Positions 1 through 7,189 of a stretch of DNA of 11,766 bases are shown here, in pieces. This DNA comes from Bacillota bacterium (GTDB taxonomy: Bacteria; Bacillota; DTU030). How positions within the stretch are numbered: the stretch's first letter is position 1; each line of letters opens with the position of its first letter. Made by a program: the position numbers and the translations under genes. The stretch is from assembly GCA_012841005.1 (NCBI GenBank), contig DUVO01000191.1:1-11766 (forward strand), read 5' to 3'. Under the pieces are notes generated by a model. It was given only the letters and a program-made list of their open reading frames with translations, ran no database searches and was not told the origin of the DNA.

Positions 1-615
<615 letters not shown>

Positions 616-746
616 TTATTGACAATCGCCAATGCCTGTTTAGGCGAAAAACGCCCCCTTTCCTCTCCTACCATTTTATACAGAGGCTTAATTCTTCCCC
701 CGGCCGAATAAAATGAAAAACACGGTACAGCCAAGGAGGAAGAAAG

Positions 747-1016
747 ATGGAAAACCAGGGAAAACTTGTTATTGCCATGGCCCTCACCCGGCTCCTGGCA
801 GGCAGCCTGGAACTTACCGGGGCATTTCTCATGCTGGCCTTCCAGAGGGTAGACCAGGCCTTTCGCATCAATGCCCTGCTGGGAATGGTAGGGCCGGTAA
901 TTTTTTTGGTCGTCAGTGCCCTGGGCTTTGCCGGCCTCCTGGGACGCATTGCCCCCCAGAAGGTCTTCCTGCTGCTGGTGGGGATCGCCCTCATCCTCCT
1001 TTCCAGCCGCAGCTAA
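747..1016 (+). CDS. yqhV: YqhV-like small membrane protein (DUF2619 family)
   Basis: This is an 89-residue hydrophobic protein of unknown biochemical role. It resembles Bacillus YqhV in length and pattern: a short polar N-terminus, an ALTRLLAGSLELTGAFLML helix near residues 12-30, a polar linker with the FRINALLG and VGPVIF segments, a second or third helix around 46-65, and a final hydrophobic stretch at 73-86. The start is well supported by AAGGAGG at 733-739, seven bases before the ATG. It is the only plus-strand gene in the window, divergent from ywlC and convergent with the moaD-like gene. In Bacillus, yqhV lies next to the spoIIIA sporulation operon; no spoIIIA gene is visible here. A sporulation role is only guilt by family. 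The antisense reading frame over the same bases shows no recognisable protein features. Confidence 0.8.
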   Translation: MENQGKLVIAMALTRLLAGSLELTGAFLMLAFQRVDQAFRINALLGMVGPVIFLVVSALGFAGLLGRIAPQKVFLLLVGIALILLSSRS

Positions 1017-1029
1017 ACCCGGCAAAGGA

Positions 1030-1071
1030 CAAGACAGGCTGCTCTCCCCGGCGGGGATACCGCCTGTCTTG
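1030..1071. terminator. Stem-loop between convergent yqhV and moaD-like genes
   Basis: Bases 1030-1039 and 1062-1071 form a perfect 10-bp inverted repeat. Inside it, 1045-1049 and 1053-1057 form a second TCCCC/GGGGA stem with a 3-base loop. It starts 14 bases after the yqhV stop and lies downstream of the moaD stop on the other strand, the place for a shared bidirectional terminator. Neither strand has a proper T-run after it, so it may act as a 3'-end stabiliser or as a weak terminator. Confidence 0.5.
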
Positions 1072-1095
1072 AAGGGTAGATACCGCTCCTTCCCC

Positions 1096-1338
1096 TCAGC
1101 CCCCACCGATGGTGGGATACAGCTCCACCAGGTCTCCCGGGTGTACCCTGGTTTCCCAGGATACCTTTCTTTTATTGATGGTTATGAGCAGGACCTCCTC
1201 CCGGGGCAGCTTGAGATATTCCACCACCCGGGCCACCGTTGGTGGTTCCGGGAACCCCAGCTCCAGGATCCGGTGGGCCTGTTCCCCGGAAAGGTAAACA
1301 TTCAAATAACTGTGGGGTTTTACCCTGATTACCACCAT
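1096..1338 (-). CDS. MoaD/ThiS-like ubiquitin-fold sulfur carrier protein, AOR-linked
   Basis: This 80-residue protein has the beta-grasp sulfur-carrier pattern: an N-terminal strand (MVVIRVKPH), a central helix (TVARVVEYLKLP), then VLLITINKRKV, the HPGDLVELYP strand near residues 66-75, and a C-terminal Gly-Gly tail (IGGG, residues 77-80). Members of the family are adenylated and thiocarboxylated on the last glycine and donate sulfur to molybdopterin or thiazole. Position argues for the pterin role: it starts 12 bases after the aldehyde ferredoxin oxidoreductase stop, and its AAGGGG ribosome site overlaps that stop, so the two are probably translated together. It could supply dithiolene sulfur for the tungsten pterin of that enzyme. 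No MoaE, MoeB or ThiF partner is in the window, so an activating enzyme must be encoded elsewhere. A ThiS role cannot be excluded from sequence alone. Confidence 0.85.
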   Translation of the reverse strand: MVVIRVKPHSYLNVYLSGEQAHRILELGFPEPPTVARVVEYLKLPREEVLLITINKRKVSWETRVHPGDLVELYPTIGGG

Positions 1339-1350
1339 CTCAATAACCCC

Positions 1351-3081
1351 TTAATCCCAGATTTCATCCAGGGGGCCCCAAAATTCCTCGTCCCAAAACC
1401 GCTCATAATCCTCCCGGGGTATGTCGGAAACGGCATTGGTGGGAGGGAGGGGTTCTTCCCGCATGAACTCCGGTACCCGGTCATGGGCAGGAGTAAAACC
1501 GGCCCCGAGATTGAAAAGACGTTCCGTTTTGATAACATCCTTGCCCAGGCTCAGGCAATCAAAGCCGGTGTCGCCGGAGACGGCTGTCAGTATTTTTTCT
1601 ATCACTGGAAAAACATCCCCCTCGACCCGGCTGACGAACATACATAATCCCAGGGCATCCAGGGCGGCCGCCTGCACCTGAAGGGTACGGGAGAGCTCCA
1701 TCTGGCCGTCAGGATTGGTATGTTCCACCCTGGCACCGGTGGTTACCCCGGCGGTGTGATCAGCCCCCATGGGCGACATGGCATAGGTAACAGACATCCC
1801 CTTCAGGGCCCTGGGTTCATGGGCCGGTATGCCCTGGCCCTTTACCGCCGGGATCCTTGCTGCCCCCAGAACCCTGCCGGTAATCACAGCACCCTGGCCC
1901 AATACCCGGCCCAGGACGGTACCCGCGGCAATCTCATCCAGGAGTTTCAGGACCCCTTCCCCGTCGCCAAAGGCCAGAAGACCCCTTTCCATGGCTATGC
2001 CCACAGCCACCCCAATTTCAATGGTATCAAGACCATAATCATTGCAGCGGCGGTTGATGGCAACGATGGTTTCCAGATCCCCAATGCCCAGATTGGAGCC
2101 CACCATGGCCAGGGTTTCATACTCCAGGGGCGAGAGGAAGGCCTTCCCCTCCCGGTCCGGAACAATATTGGAACAGCGGATCAGGCAGCCGGGCATACAG
2201 GCATGGGTGGTCCTTCCTTCCCCGCCCCGCCCGGTGATCAGCTGGTACAGGGCCTCACCGGAAATTGCCTCCGCTGCGGCAAAGGAACCACTGCGGAAGT
2301 TATTGGTCGGCATCGCGCCCCTCACGCTGATGCTGGGGATCAAACCCGCCGTCCCGTATTGGGGATAACGCTTGCCCGTGGCCGGGGAAGATAGGATCAT
2401 CCCATGCAATTCCTTCCTGAGGGCTTGGAAAGCCGCAGGATCCGCCACCGGCTGCCGGTAACTGCCATCTTTGGCAATCACCACCGCCTTGAGCCCCTTG
2501 CTGCCCATCACCGCCCCCAGGCCGCCCCGGCCTGCGGCCCGGCCCGGTTGCCCTTCCATGTCGGTATTGAACACCCCGGCCGCGGCCATACCCATCTCCC
2601 CGGCCTGGCCGATACAGATGACACTGGCATCATGGCCGTACCGTTCCCTGAGCACCTGGGCCGTCCGGTAATTACCCAGACCCTCAAGGTCCACAGCCGG
2701 GTGGATTTTAGCCCCGCCGTCACCTATGTATAACACATACGGCCCTTCTTCCCTGGGTTTTCCCTCCACAATCACCGCCCTGATCCCCTGCCGGGCCAGG
2801 TACCGGCCGCCGGTCCCGCCGGCATTAGACTCCTTGATTCCTCCGGTGAGGGGGCTCTTGGCCCCTACGGACAGGCGCCCGGAACTGCTTATATTGGTGG
2901 CAGCCAGAGGACCGCAGGAGAATACCAGTTTATTATACCTGCCCAGGGGTTCACAGGCCGGATCGACCTCCTTGAGGAGGATTTTGGCATTCAGGGCCCG
3001 GTTCCCCAACATGCGCCATTTTCCCGGCAGTTCTTCCCAGGTGGTAGTCAGGGTGGTCATATTGACCCGCAAAATCTTCAT
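1351..3081 (-). CDS. aor: Aldehyde ferredoxin oxidoreductase family protein (tungsten-pterin, 4Fe-4S)
   Basis: This 576-residue protein is a member of the AOR family, cytoplasmic enzymes that use a tungsten bis-pterin cofactor and a 4Fe-4S cluster to interconvert aldehydes and carboxylic acids with ferredoxin. The N-terminal domain has the family's SSGRLSVGAKSPLTGG stretch (residues 67-81) and the GRGGLGAVMGSKGLKAVV signature (184-201), both in the pterin-binding part. The cluster ligands appear to be C295, C299, C303 and C480, in the contexts ACMPGCLIRC and LGLCMF. The first three have CX3CX3C spacing, not the CX2CX3C of the Pyrococcus enzyme. The YGLDTIEIG segment (349-357) fits the cofactor-binding region. 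Length is slightly shorter than the archaeal enzymes at about 605 residues. A GGGAGGGA ribosome site precedes the ATG. It follows prmC by 40 bases and is followed by the moaD-like gene. The substrate cannot be told; a specialised AOR subfamily is likely. Confidence 0.93.
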   Translation of the reverse strand: MKILRVNMTTLTTTWEELPGKWRMLGNRALNAKILLKEVDPACEPLGRYNKLVFSCGPLAATNISSSGRLSVGAKSPLTGGIKESNAGGTGGRYLARQGIRAVIVEGKPREEGPYVLYIGDGGAKIHPAVDLEGLGNYRTAQVLRERYGHDASVICIGQAGEMGMAAAGVFNTDMEGQPGRAAGRGGLGAVMGSKGLKAVVIAKDGSYRQPVADPAAFQALRKELHGMILSSPATGKRYPQYGTAGLIPSISVRGAMPTNNFRSGSFAAAEAISGEALYQLITGRGGEGRTTHACMPGCLIRCSNIVPDREGKAFLSPLEYETLAMVGSNLGIGDLETIVAINRRCNDYGLDTIEIGVAVGIAMERGLLAFGDGEGVLKLLDEIAAGTVLGRVLGQGAVITGRVLGAARIPAVKGQGIPAHEPRALKGMSVTYAMSPMGADHTAGVTTGARVEHTNPDGQMELSRTLQVQAAALDALGLCMFVSRVEGDVFPVIEKILTAVSGDTGFDCLSLGKDVIKTERLFNLGAGFTPAHDRVPEFMREEPLPPTNAVSDIPREDYERFWDEEFWGPLDEIWD

Positions 3082-3121
3082 CTGTCCCTCCCCCCTGCAA
3101 TTCTATAATTGTGCCATGATT

Positions 3122-4048
3122 TCAACTATTCGCCGCCGCCCCCTGCTCCTCCTCCTTCCTCACTGCCGCCACGACCCGGGGAATACCGGCCAGATCCGGT
3201 ACGACCCGAAAGGAAGAAAAACAACCGGCCGCCTCGAGAAGCTCCTGGACTGCTGCCGCCTGGCCCTGTCCCACTTCCAGCACTATCCAGCCCCCCGGCC
3301 GCAAGAAAGCAGGGGCCCCGGCGGCCAGGCGCCGGTAGAAGTCCAGCCCCTCCCGGCCCCCGTCCAGGGCCTGGCGGGGTTCAAATTCCCGTACCTCCCG
3401 GGGTAGATGAGCCAGATCTTCCCCGGGGATGTAGGGCGGATTGGAAACCAACAGATCTACCCGGGAAAACAGGTCCAACGACGCCAGGGGGGCAAAGAAA
3501 TCGCCACAGCAAAGGGTGATCCGGTCTGCGACACCATGGCGCCTGGCATTTTCCCAGGCCACCGCCAGGGCCGCCCCGGAAATATCCACCCCATAGACCC
3601 GGGCCCCGGGCAGGAACCTGGCCAGGCTGACGGCAATAGCCCCACTCCCGGTTCCCATATCAACAAGGGTCAGGGACCTGCCCCGTCCTTCTCCCCGGTC
3701 CGCCGGGTACAGCCCATTGCGCGCCAATTCCAGGGCTGTTTCCACCACAATCTCCGTCTCGGGCCGGGGAATGAGAACCGCCGGGGTAACAAGAAAATCC
3801 AGCCCCATAAACTCCCGCTGCCCCGTCAGGTACTGGAGGGGTTCCCCGGCCGCCCGCCGGGAAAGGAGCTCCCGGTACAGGGATAATACAAGAGCCGGAA
3901 GGTCTTCATCGAGATCACGATAAAGCTCCGTCCGGCTTATTCCCAGCAGGTACCGCAACAAGACCTCGGCATCCAGCCGGGCGTTATCCCTCTGGCCGGC
4001 CTTGAGGAACCCTGTGCCCTGCCCCAAGGCCTCCCGCCGCGTTACCAT
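3122..4048 (-). CDS. prmC: Release factor glutamine N5-methyltransferase PrmC (HemK)
   Basis: PrmC transfers a methyl group from S-adenosylmethionine to the glutamine of the GGQ motif in class 1 release factors, which raises termination efficiency. The 308-residue product has the expected N-terminal helical domain (about 1-85, with GEPLQYLTG at 68-76), the IPRPETE motif at 93-99, the SAM-binding loop DMGTGSG at 130-136, an acidic residue in GVDIS near 153-157, and the catalytic NPPY at 203-206. It begins 4 bases after the prfA stop, and its AAGGTGG ribosome site lies inside the end of prfA. That means co-transcription with its own substrate, a classic arrangement. The C-terminal tail after about residue 297 is charged and alanine-rich and probably unstructured. 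Function is secure. Confidence 0.97.
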   Translation of the reverse strand: MVTRREALGQGTGFLKAGQRDNARLDAEVLLRYLLGISRTELYRDLDEDLPALVLSLYRELLSRRAAGEPLQYLTGQREFMGLDFLVTPAVLIPRPETEIVVETALELARNGLYPADRGEGRGRSLTLVDMGTGSGAIAVSLARFLPGARVYGVDISGAALAVAWENARRHGVADRITLCCGDFFAPLASLDLFSRVDLLVSNPPYIPGEDLAHLPREVREFEPRQALDGGREGLDFYRRLAAGAPAFLRPGGWIVLEVGQGQAAAVQELLEAAGCFSSFRVVPDLAGIPRVVAAVRKEEEQGAAANS

Positions 4049-4052
4049 GATT

Positions 4053-5120
4053 CTACTCCACCTTTTTTAGTTTTTCCGCCTGGTCACTGGTGACCAGGGC
4101 GTCAATGACCTCATCCAGGTCACCAGCCAGGATCTGCTCCAACTTGTGCAGGGTAAGTCCTATCCGATGGTCTGTAACCCGTCCCTGGGGGAAATTATAA
4201 GTCCGGATGCGCTCACTCCGGTCCCCTGTTCCCACCTGGATTCGCCGTGCTTCCTCAACTTCAGCCCGCTGGGCTTCCTGGGCCCGGTCCAGGAGACGGG
4301 CCCTGAGGACCCGCATGGCCTTATCCCGGTTCTTGATTTGGGATTTTTCATCCTGACAGGATACCACCAGGCCGGTGGGGATATGGGTAATGCGGACCGC
4401 CGAATAGGTGGTGTTGACGCTCTGGCCCCCGGGGCCGCTGGAACAAAAGGTATCTATCCTGAGATCGTTGGGGTTAATCTCCACATCGACCTCTTCTGCT
4501 TCCGGCAGGACAGCCACCGTTACCGTCGAGGTATGGATCCTGCCCCCCGATTCCGTAGTCGGAATGCGCTGGACCCGGTGGACACCGCTTTCGTATTTAA
4601 GACGGCTGTATACCCCTTTCCCTTCGAGGACGAAGATAATTTCCTTGAAACCGCCGATGTCAGTGGGATGGGCCTCGATGACATCGGTTTTCCACCCCTG
4701 GGACTCGGCATAACGGGAATACATTCGGTAGAGGTCCCCGGCAAAGAGGGCCGCTTCCTCTCCCCCTGCACCGGCCCGGATCTCCATGATCACGTTCTTT
4801 TCGTCATTGGGATCCTTTGGCAGCAGCAGGACCTTCAACTGCCTCTCCAATTCTTCCTTCTTACCGGTTAGATTCTTCAGTTCCTCCTCCACCAGTTGCC
4901 GAAATTCCGGATCCAATTTGTCCTTGAGGAGTTCCTGGTTTTCCCCGATCTCGGTCCTGATATTCTTATAAGTGCGGTAGGTGCTGACAATATCCTGCAG
5001 GGCAGCATGGCTCTTGGCGTGTTTTTGCCACTCCGACTGGTTGGCAATCACCCCAGGATCCGCCAACAGCAGGCTCAGCTCCTCATAGCGTTCCTCCAAT
5101 TCAGCCAGTTTTTCCCACAT
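4053..5120 (-). CDS. prfA: Peptide chain release factor 1 (RF1)
   Basis: RF1 recognises UAA and UAG stop codons and triggers peptide release on the ribosome. With the start at the ATG at 5120 ([12 protein letters not shown]) the protein is 355 residues, the usual RF1 length. The coiled N-terminal domain is followed by the RF1-type codon-reading tripeptide PTT at 187-189 (a PxT motif, as opposed to SPF of RF2) and the GGQ peptidyl-hydrolysis motif at 231-233 in [10 protein letters not shown]. The frame is also open to a TTG at 5144 and an ATG at 5138, only one to seven bases past the transporter stop, but neither has a ribosome site; GGTGG sits five bases before the 5120 ATG. The gene uses the stop codon TAG, one of the codons RF1 itself reads. 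prmC follows at once and encodes the enzyme that methylates this protein. Confidence 0.97.
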   Translation of the reverse strand: MWEKLAELEERYEELSLLLADPGVIANQSEWQKHAKSHAALQDIVSTYRTYKNIRTEIGENQELLKDKLDPEFRQLVEEELKNLTGKKEELERQLKVLLLPKDPNDEKNVIMEIRAGAGGEEAALFAGDLYRMYSRYAESQGWKTDVIEAHPTDIGGFKEIIFVLEGKGVYSRLKYESGVHRVQRIPTTESGGRIHTSTVTVAVLPEAEEVDVEINPNDLRIDTFCSSGPGGQSVNTTYSAVRITHIPTGLVVSCQDEKSQIKNRDKAMRVLRARLLDRAQEAQRAEVEEARRIQVGTGDRSERIRTYNFPQGRVTDHRIGLTLHKLEQILAGDLDEVIDALVTSDQAEKLKKVE

Positions 5121-5145
5121 CTCATCCACCACCCCCATAACCAAT

Positions 5146-5679
5146 CTATACCAATAACAGTCCCCCCAATACCCCTGTTACCAGGAGTATAAATATGGGG
5201 TGGACCCTGGTGAAGGTAACCAGGGCAAAAACAGCTCCGGCGATTAAACCCGACTTAAGGTCGATGATTCCCTTTTTCCCCAGGCTGAAGACAGCCGAGG
5301 CGATCAACCCCACTACCGCCGGGCGCAGGGCCGTAAATGCCCCCTTAATCCGGGGTATTTCGCTGACATTATACTGGACAAAGTAAGCCGCGATGATGGT
5401 AATTATGATCAGGGAAGGTAAAATAACCCCCAGGGTACCGGCCAGGGCACCGGGTATCTTTGCCAGGCGGTAACCGACAAAGGTAGCCGTATTGACAGCA
5501 ATGGGACCGGGGGTCATTTCCGCTATGGCTATAACATCCATGAATTCCTCCGCCGAAAGCCAGGCATGGGTTTCGATGACTTCTTTGTTTATCAGGGGAA
5601 GCATGGCATAGCCCCCACCGATGGTAAAGAGCCCAATCTTAAAGAAAGTGTAAAACAGATCAAAGAGCAACTTCAACAC
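5146..5679 (-). CDS. Single-domain chromate transporter family protein (CHR)
   Basis: This 177-residue integral membrane protein has one CHR domain. The signatures [12 protein letters not shown] (residues 18-29) and [17 protein letters not shown] (54-70) are typical, with about five hydrophobic segments after them. Long ChrA proteins contain two such domains, while short ones usually occur as gene pairs whose products work together in anion or chromate efflux. Here only one half is present: the neighbours are yqhQ and prfA. The start is a GTG at 5679 directly after the yqhQ TAA, with GGAGG inside the last codons of yqhQ, so translation is coupled. The family includes proteins with no proven chromate activity, so the substrate is unknown. 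It ends one base before a possible upstream prfA start and 25 bases before the likely one. Confidence 0.9.
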   Translation of the reverse strand: MLKLLFDLFYTFFKIGLFTIGGGYAMLPLINKEVIETHAWLSAEEFMDVIAIAEMTPGPIAVNTATFVGYRLAKIPGALAGTLGVILPSLIIITIIAAYFVQYNVSEIPRIKGAFTALRPAVVGLIASAVFSLGKKGIIDLKSGLIAGAVFALVTFTRVHPIFILLVTGVLGGLLLV

Positions 5680-6549
5680 TTAACCCTCCTCGGCCAGTAC
5701 TGCTTCCAGGGCGCGCACTGCTACTTCAATCTGCCCGGCATCCGGCTCCCTGGTCGTTAAACGCTGCAGGAGCAGTCCCGGTCCCAGAACCAAACGCAAG
5801 AGAGGAGACTTCACCCTCCCGCCCAGGCGAATCAACTCATAGGCCAGCCCGGCCACCACGGGCAAAAGGGCCAGGCGGGAAAGCACCCGCACCGCAAGGC
5901 TCTGCCAGCCCAAAAGGGAAAAAACCAGAATGCTGACCACCATGACATAGAGGAGAAAGGCTGTCCCACAGCGGGGATGCAGGGGACTCATGGGTAAGAT
6001 TTCCTCTGTTGTCAGGGGCTTACCTGCTTCATAGGCGTGGATCACCTTGTGCTCCGCCCCGTGATAGGCAAAAAACCGCTGGATATCCTTAAGCAGGGAT
6101 ATCCCTATTATATACAGCAAAAAAATTCCGATACGAATTGCACCTTCCAGCAGGTTCAGGTAAATCACCCGGGTGCCCTGGGCAGCCTGGGGGTTTAAGA
6201 GCCGTACTAAAACCGTGGGAAGGACAATGAAAAGACCGGCTCCCACCGCCAGGGCAATAACCACCGAGAGGGCCATTTCCCTGGCACTCAGTTGCTCCTC
6301 TTCCTCTGCCGCCTGATTGGCGGAATAGGTAAGGGCCCCTATCCCAATGCTCAGGGACTCCACCAGGGCCACAACCCCGCGCAAAATGGGCAGTTTCAAG
6401 ATGGGCCAGCGCCGGGCGGCGGGATAGATAGTGGTTTTATGCACCACAATTTCCCGGTTGGGTTTGCGTACGGCAATGGCAACGGTCTCCCCCCCGCGCA
6501 TCATCACACCTTCTATGACCGCCTGCCCGCCAAAGCTTTTCTTCCCCAA
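5680..6549 (-). CDS. yqhQ: DUF1385 family membrane protein, YqhQ-like
   Basis: This is a conserved Firmicutes membrane protein of unknown function. With a TTG start at 6549 it has 289 residues and begins with GKKSFGGQAVIEGVMMRG, matching the usual N-terminus of the family (GGQAVIEGVM). Further hallmarks are FAYHGAEHKVIHAYE and HPRCGTAFLL, both rich in His, Glu and Cys that may bind metal, and four or so hydrophobic segments. The frame is open upstream to 6783, but that extension would translate the hairpin-rich intergenic DNA, has no family similarity that I recognise, and is not needed. The ribosome site would be the G-rich AAGGGGGG seven to nine bases before the TTG. The rpmE-yqhQ-(chr)-prfA-prmC order is a familiar clostridial block, which suggests housekeeping. 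The start codon is inferred; the family is sure. Confidence 0.92.
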   Translation of the reverse strand: MGKKSFGGQAVIEGVMMRGGETVAIAVRKPNREIVVHKTTIYPAARRWPILKLPILRGVVALVESLSIGIGALTYSANQAAEEEEQLSAREMALSVVIALAVGAGLFIVLPTVLVRLLNPQAAQGTRVIYLNLLEGAIRIGIFLLYIIGISLLKDIQRFFAYHGAEHKVIHAYEAGKPLTTEEILPMSPLHPRCGTAFLLYVMVVSILVFSLLGWQSLAVRVLSRLALLPVVAGLAYELIRLGGRVKSPLLRLVLGPGLLLQRLTTREPDAGQIEVAVRALEAVLAEEG

Positions 6550-6595
6550 GGGCCAACCCCCCTTCCTTATCCAAGTGCTCCTGACCCGGGTTCCC

Positions 6596-6613
6596 TTTCC
6601 CAAAAATGGGAAA
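6596..6613 (-). repeat. Perfect 7-bp hairpin upstream of yqhQ
   Basis: TTTCCCA at 6596-6602 and TGGGAAA at 6607-6613 pair perfectly around a 4-base loop. It lies about 47 bases before the yqhQ TTG in the 5' leader of the minus-strand transcript, preceded by a run of T. It may be part of the terminator/attenuator cluster described for this gap. Confidence 0.45.
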
Positions 6614-6636
6614 AAAGAATCCCCCGTACAAAAGAA

Positions 6637-6654
6637 GCAGAGCACCCGCTCTGC
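6637..6654 (-). repeat. Second copy of a duplicated GCAGAGC hairpin
   Basis: GCAGAGC at 6637-6643 and GCTCTGC at 6648-6654 pair around a 4-base loop. The element, with flanks of about 26 bases, is a near copy of the hairpin at 6758-6776, in the same orientation and 121 bases away. On the minus strand it is followed by TTCTTTTGT, so it could act as a weak intrinsic terminator or attenuator before yqhQ. Confidence 0.6.
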
Positions 6655-6681
6655 CCCGGCTTGTAGATAGTACAATTTATC

Positions 6682-6705
6682 GGGCAGCCCATAAGCCCGC
6701 TGCCC
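6682..6705 (-). repeat. Inverted repeat GGGCAGC/GCTGCCC between the two hairpin copies
   Basis: Bases 6682-6688 and 6699-6705 form a perfect 7-bp GC-rich stem with a 10-base loop, midway between the two copies of the GCAGAGC hairpin. A 5-bp inverted repeat TTGTA/TACAA sits beside it at 6661-6675. Together they make the rpmE-yqhQ gap unusually structured. No reading frame with a ribosome site was seen in this stretch. Confidence 0.5.
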
Positions 6706-6757
6706 CCGGGCAAATAGGCAAAATGAGGCAATAAGCAGCCTTTGTCGGCAGACGAAA

Positions 6758-6776
6758 GCAGAGCACCCTGCTCTGC
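6758..6776 (-). terminator. Hairpin just after rpmE, possible intrinsic terminator
   Basis: GCAGAGCA at 6758-6765 and TGCTCTGC at 6769-6776 form a perfect 8-bp stem with a 3-base loop, 16 bases after the rpmE stop in the direction of transcription. The following bases, TTTCGTC, give only a short T-run, so termination may be partial and allow read-through into yqhQ. A near copy lies at 6637-6654. Confidence 0.55.
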
Positions 6777-6792
6777 CCGGCAACAGCTATAC

Positions 6793-6996
6793 TTATTTGG
6801 CCAGCCCGAATTTTTTCCGGAACCGCTCCACCCTTCCCCCGGTGTCAACAATCTTCTGCTGCCCTGTGAAAAGGGGATGACACTGGGAGCAGATCTCAAC
6901 CCGCAGATCCTTCTTGGTCGAGCCGGTTTCAAAGGTGGCACCGCAGGCACAGGTTATTTTCGTGCGATGGTATTCGGGGTGTATACCTTTTTTCAC
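6793..6996 (-). CDS. rpmE: Ribosomal protein L31 (zinc-binding type, bL31)
   Basis: L31 binds the large ribosomal subunit and helps bridge to the small subunit. The 67-residue product has the full family length and the zinc-ribbon cysteines of the C+ type: C16 and C18 (TCACG) and C36 and C39 (ICSQCHP), followed by [17 protein letters not shown]. Zinc-free paralogues made under zinc starvation lack these cysteines, so this is the standard version. The start is a GTG at 6996 with AGGTG seven bases before it. A strong promoter lies about 40 bases upstream, and hairpins follow the stop. Position between the LysM/M23 gene and yqhQ, downstream of rho, matches common clostridial order. Confidence 0.97.
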   Translation of the reverse strand: MKKGIHPEYHRTKITCACGATFETGSTKKDLRVEICSQCHPLFTGQQKIVDTGGRVERFRKKFGLAK

Positions 6997-7035
6997 CTTG
7001 CTTCACCTCTTTCTAAGGTCCATACTAACTTTTAC

Positions 7036-7064
7036 ATTATAACATACTGGGCCGGGGGCGACAA
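7036..7064 (-). promoter_or_regulatory. Promoter for rpmE
   Basis: On the minus strand TATAAT (7036-7041) is preceded by TGT, forming an extended -10. TTGTCG (7059-7064) lies upstream at the ideal 17-base spacing. The predicted transcript starts near 7029, about 33 bases before the GTG. The -35 sits within the loop of a 7-bp inverted repeat (7052-7058 and 7070-7076), a possible operator or simply a GC-rich palindrome. Confidence 0.75.
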
Positions 7065-7076
7065 CACCTCCCCCGG
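7052..7076. repeat. CCGGGGG inverted repeat around the rpmE -35
   Basis: CCGGGGG (7052-7058) and CCCCCGG (7070-7076) are perfect complements separated by 11 bases that contain the -35 hexamer. A dimeric regulator could bind here, or the repeat could be a terminator arm for plus-strand transcription, since it is followed by a run of A. I have no evidence for either. Confidence 0.35.
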
Positions 7077-7117
7077 AAAAAACGGTCCCGGCACCGCCCG
7101 GGCTCCCTCCCGGCCGG

Positions 7118-7180
7118 AAAAAAAGGGGAACGTACCCGTCCCGGTATCTTTTCCCGGAGCCGGATACAGTTCCCCTTTTT
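7118..7180 (-). terminator. Nested intrinsic terminator after the LysM/M23 gene
   Basis: Bases 7120-7131 and 7169-7180 form a perfect 12-bp stem (AAAAAGGGGAAC against GTTCCCCTTTTT). Inside, 7144-7148 and 7163-7167 pair as GTATC/GATAC. On the minus strand the outer stem ends in a run of seven T. It starts 10 bases after the peptidase stop. The A/T symmetry means it could work on both strands, but no plus-strand gene is close. Confidence 0.8.
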
Positions 7181-7189
7181 CCAGCAGTT

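Noticed and set aside
619..647. TTGACA at 619-624 as a plus-strand promoter for yqhV
   Set aside because: No -10-like hexamer lies 16-18 bases downstream; the bases there are TAGGCG/AGGCGA.
672..678. CATTTTA as a sporulation sigma F/G -10 before yqhV
   Set aside because: The -10 resembles the consensus, but no matching -35 is found at the right distance, so it cannot be supported.
1720..2394. Large plus-strand frames opposite the AOR, prmC and prfA genes
   Set aside because: They are antisense shadows in GC-rich coding DNA with no ribosome sites or recognisable domains.
3082..3121. Promoter for the AOR gene in the 40-base gap after prmC
   Set aside because: TTGAAA and TAGAAT occur but only 14 bases apart, too close; read-through from prmC is simpler.
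6550..6783. Upstream extension of the yqhQ frame to 6783
   Set aside because: It translates palindromic hairpin DNA, which explains its odd Cys/Phe repeats (the two hairpin copies), and the family normally begins near the GGQAVIEG motif.
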